Of a DNA stretch of 8,021 nt, positions 6,161-8,021 are shown one piece after another (the first letter of the stretch is position 1; every line of letters begins with the position of its first letter). This DNA comes from Rubritepida sp. (GTDB lineage Bacteria; Pseudomonadota; Alphaproteobacteria; Acetobacterales; Acetobacteraceae), in NCBI GenBank assembly GCA_014376425.1, contig JACMRO010000058.1, positions 1 to 8,021 on the forward strand, written 5' to 3'. The position numbers were made by a program, and so were the translations under genes. A model generated the notes under the pieces. It did not search any database. It was not told where the DNA came from and was given only the letters and a program-made list of their open reading frames with translations.

Positions 6161-6360
6161 GCCGCGCCGGCATGGAGGTCATCGCCGCACCGGCATGGGG
6201 GTCATCGCCGCGCCGGCATGGGGGCCATTGCCGCACCGGCACGGGGTCATCACCGCGCCGGCATGGTGGCATTGCCACGCCGACATGGGGTCATCGCCGC
6301 ACCGGCATGGAGGTCATTGCCGCGCCGGCATGGGATCATTGCCGCGCCGGCACATAACGC
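6161..6360. repeat. 22-23-bp tandem repeat array, about 8.7 copies, between two genes
   Basis: Units start at 6161, 6184, 6207, 6230, 6252, 6274, 6296 and 6319, with a partial unit at 6341-6360. Lengths are 23, 23, 23, 22, 22, 22, 23 and 22. The core on the plus strand is GCCGCGCCGGCATGG followed by a variable G-run and (T)CATC or (T)CATT. Units differ at a few positions (GCGCC or GCACC; GGAGGTC, GGGGTC, GGGATC). The left end abuts the CCA-adding enzyme start codon. The right end overlaps the last codons and stop of the 68-residue membrane protein (stop at 6338-6336). There are no spacers, no flanking inverted repeats and no open frame with recognisable protein content. The region probably lies within the operon transcript. 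Confidence 0.93.
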
Positions 6361-6542
6361 TCGCCCCGCTCGATGCTGCGATCGAGTCCGTAGGACAGCG
6401 CGCCGCCCAGCACCAGCACCACCGCCACCACCGCCCCCAGCACCAACCAGCCACTGGGCGTCTGCCCGGGGCGGAAGTGCCGCCACAGCAACAGCCCGGC
6501 AAGGGGCAGCAGGAAGGCGAGGGCTGCGATCACGACAGGCAT
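6336..6542 (-). CDS. Small two-helix inner-membrane protein (possibly DUF6111-like)
   Basis: A 68-residue protein with two hydrophobic helices (about 3-19 and 31-49) joined by a short basic loop WRHFRPGQTPSG, and a charged tail RSIERGERYVPARQ. Size, topology, the YVPA tail and the position between a Nudix/kinase pair and a CCA-adding enzyme recall the uncharacterised DUF6111 proteins of Alphaproteobacteria, as I remember them; this assignment is tentative. The start ATG 6542 lies 21 bases past the kinase stop in the same reading frame; a GAGGG sequence at that stop is about 18 bases upstream of the ATG, too far to be ideal, so the start is uncertain. Its TGA stop (6338-6336) falls within repeat unit 8 and overlaps an ATG (ATGA), reproducing the junction found at the downstream gene. 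No function is known to me. Confidence 0.75.
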   Translation of the reverse strand: MPVVIAALAFLLPLAGLLLWRHFRPGQTPSGWLVLGAVVAVVLVLGGALSYGLDRSIERGERYVPARQ

Positions 6543-6563
6543 CAGCGGCTTGTAGAGCAGCCC

Positions 6564-7457
6564 TCAGGGTTCGGACAGCAGGGCATCGACAGCCGCGCGG
6601 TCGGGCGTGGCGCCATCGCGCGCGCGCAGCGCGCCGGCGGCCGAGGCGAAGCGCAGCGCGTCCGCCACCGCCTGGCCTTCGGCGATGGCCAGGGCATAGG
6701 CGCCGTGGAACACGTCGCCCGCGCCGGTGGTGTTGGTGGCGGTGACGCGGAAGGCGGGCGTGGTGCGCGGCTTGGCGTCACCGGGTTGCATCCACAGCGT
6801 GCCATCCTCGCCCCGCGTCACCGCGGCCAGCTTCAGCGGCCCACTGTCCAGCGCGCGGCGCAGCCCAGCCGCGGCCTCCTTCACCCCGGCAAAGATGCGC
6901 AAGCCCGGGGCCGCGAAGATCGCGTGATCGACCAACGGCACCAGGTCGAGCAGCACGCGCATCTCGCTCTTCTCAGCATCCAGCACCGAGGGCACGCCGC
7001 GCGCACGCGCGGCCTCAAACACCGCCGCGGTGCCAGCCTGCCAGCGCGGGTCGCACAGCACCGCGCCGGCACCATCCAGCATGTCGAGCGGCAGCCATGC
7101 CGTATCGGCACTCAGCCCGTCGCCGCGATAGGTCACGATGCTGCGCTCGCCACGCTTGTCGACGATCACCGCAGAGAGCGGCGTGCGGGCGCCTTTGAAA
7201 CGCTTCAGCCCGTCGATGTTGACGCCCTCTGCCCGCATGGCTTCGGCCAGGTTTTCGCCGGCCGCGTCATCCCCCACCCGGCCCCAGAACACCACCTCGC
7301 CACCCAGCCGGGCCACGGCGATTGCGGCGTGGGCGGACATGCCGCCGGCCCCGGCCTCGTAGCGGCGGGCGGTGACCTTCGAGGGCGGGCTCTCTATCTC
7401 ATCGACCGAGAAGCTGTGATCCATGACGATCTGGCCGCAGCAGATGACGCGCGCCAC
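6564..7457 (-). CDS. PfkB/ribokinase-family sugar kinase, YihV (sulfofructose kinase)-like
   Basis: A 297-residue cytoplasmic kinase expected to phosphorylate a sugar or sugar-like hydroxyl with ATP. PfkB landmarks are GAGGMSAHAAIAVARLGG (36-53), WGRVGDDAAG (58-67) and the second signature NTTGAGDVFHGAYA (242-255) with catalytic base Asp248. The sequence aligns, from memory, nearly without gaps over its first 140 residues with E. coli sulfofructose kinase YihV: shared stretches include VMDxxxxVxxxxS, GRVGDD, GVN, VDxxGER, the xRW motif, and the DHAxFxxPGL segment. The residue equivalent to YihV Arg138, reported for the sulfonate pocket, is present (Arg138), while the equivalent of Asn109 is Thr109. 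No other sulfoglycolysis gene is nearby, so the substrate is unassigned. Start is GTG at 7457, directly after the Nudix gene's TGA, with GAGG eight bases upstream. Confidence 0.9.
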   Translation of the reverse strand: MARVICCGQIVMDHSFSVDEIESPPSKVTARRYEAGAGGMSAHAAIAVARLGGEVVFWGRVGDDAAGENLAEAMRAEGVNIDGLKRFKGARTPLSAVIVDKRGERSIVTYRGDGLSADTAWLPLDMLDGAGAVLCDPRWQAGTAAVFEAARARGVPSVLDAEKSEMRVLLDLVPLVDHAIFAAPGLRIFAGVKEAAAGLRRALDSGPLKLAAVTRGEDGTLWMQPGDAKPRTTPAFRVTATNTTGAGDVFHGAYALAIAEGQAVADALRFASAAGALRARDGATPDRAAVDALLSEP

Positions 7458-8021
7458 TCAGGCCACCTCGCGCTCATATTCGCCGCGCAACGCACGGGCG
7501 AGGCTGACCAGCATGGTGGCCGTAGCCCCCCAGATGTAGTGCGTCGCATGCGGCCAGACCCAGTATTCGCGCATCCGGCCGCGCCACTCGCGGCTTTCCC
7601 TCCGGGGTGAGGCCGGGTCGAGCAGGACCGCGAGCGGCAGTTCGAAGACCTCCGCCACCTCGGACGGGTCGGCCGCCATCGGGAAGCCTGGTGCCAGCAT
7701 CCCCAGCACGGGGGTGACCAGGAAGCCGGTGCCGGTCAGGTGGAGCGGCATGCGGCCGACCAGCACCGGCCAGGACCGCGGCAGGCCAATCTCTTCCTCC
7801 GCCTCGCGCAGGGCGGCCTGCTCGGCGGTCTCGCCCGCTTCGACCCTACCGCCGGGAAAGGCGACCTGGCCGGCATGGCTGCGCAGGTCGGCGCTGCGCA
7901 GGGTGAGGAGGATGGCGGGCTGGGCGTGCATCACCAATGGCACCAGCACCGCTGCGGGCCGCGACTCCGGCAACGCCAAGCCCACGACGTCGTCGGTGAA
8001 GCCGGGCGGCATGTCGGCCAG
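7458..8021 (-). CDS. Nudix hydrolase, probable CoA pyrophosphatase (NudL/YeaB-like), N-terminus probably outside the window
   Basis: Hydrolyses the pyrophosphate of coenzyme A or similar nucleotides to 3',5'-ADP and phosphopantetheine in known relatives. The complete Nudix box is visible: from the in-window ATG (8012), Gly55, Glu61, REAEEEIGL at 69-77. Immediately before it stands the CoA-pyrophosphatase signature ILLTLRSADLRSHAGQVAFP (34-53). The C-terminus ends EYWVWPHATHYIWGATATML, with the YFVWGxTAxII-type segment of NudL homologues. The frame stays open from ATG 8012 to the window edge (Leu-Ala-Asp precede it). NudL proteins carry roughly 30 residues before the region aligned to RPAAVLVPLV, whereas ATG 8012 gives only about 18, so the true start is probably upstream. 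Its TGA (7460-7458) directly abuts the kinase GTG. It appears to be the first visible gene of the minus-strand operon. Confidence 0.93.
   Translation of the reverse strand: MADMPPGFTDDVVGLALPESRPAAVLVPLVMHAQPAILLTLRSADLRSHAGQVAFPGGRVEAGETAEQAALREAEEEIGLPRSWPVLVGRMPLHLTGTGFLVTPVLGMLAPGFPMAADPSEVAEVFELPLAVLLDPASPRRESREWRGRMREYWVWPHATHYIWGATATMLVSLARALRGEYEREVA

Noticed and set aside
5404..6357. A 317-codon plus-strand open frame antisense to the CCA-adding enzyme, ending in the repeats
   Set aside because: Shadow frame; its C-terminus is only the repeat translated.
6161..6360. CRISPR array
   Set aside because: Units are 22-23 bp, directly adjacent with no unique spacers, and there is no cas gene nearby.
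6159..7610. A 483-codon plus-strand open frame through the repeat array, membrane gene, kinase and Nudix gene
   Set aside because: Antisense to well-supported genes; its start lies in the repeats, which are open in several frames. The product is repetitive then Gly/His/Arg-rich without a domain.

Overview
The window is dense, GC-rich bacterial chromosome with short intergenic gaps, GTG and TTG starts, and several overlapping gene junctions. The protein types point to an alphaproteobacterium, most likely Rhodospirillales/Acetobacteraceae (Roseomonas-like): an orphan tricarboxylate-type (Bug) substrate-binding protein with a twin-arginine leader, a YebC regulator, and a CoA pyrophosphatase / small membrane protein / CCA-adding enzyme cluster. 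The taxonomic call is inference from gene content and composition; there is no rRNA here.

Layout. Left edge: yebC (minus, cut by the window edge) diverges from a plus-strand pair at 408-1816, a PPOX-type FMN flavoprotein followed by a small lipoprotein whose TTG start overlaps the flavoprotein stop. This pair converges on a long minus-strand block, with a candidate hairpin terminator in the 52-bp gap. Read in its own direction (right to left), the block is: Nudix CoA pyrophosphatase (runs off the right edge), PfkB-family sugar kinase resembling sulfofructose kinase YihV, a 68-residue two-helix membrane protein, a 22-23-bp tandem repeat array, CCA tRNA nucleotidyltransferase, an MsbA-like ABC exporter, and a Bug-family binding protein. 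The first five genes are abutting, overlapping or closely spaced, so a single transcript is likely; the Bug gene, 57 bp further on, may be independent. No tRNA, rRNA, insertion sequence or CRISPR array is visible.

The genes are mostly housekeeping or general transport. Three structural oddities stand out. (1) The 22-23-bp array between the small membrane gene and the CCA-adding enzyme looks like an expansion of an ancestral ATGA stop/start overlap. On the coding strand most copies carry a four- or five-codon mini-cistron (Met-Pro-Ala-Arg-Gln-stop type), and the last one's stop overlaps the start of the next gene. (2) The ABC exporter has a 17-copy, 12-bp in-frame tandem repeat that inserts a 68-residue low-complexity linker between its membrane and ATPase domains. 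(3) The CCA-adding enzyme is compositionally split: its N-terminal catalytic half is about 70% GC, while most of its C-terminal half is near 54%, with a sharp edge around position 5515, suggesting a mosaic gene.
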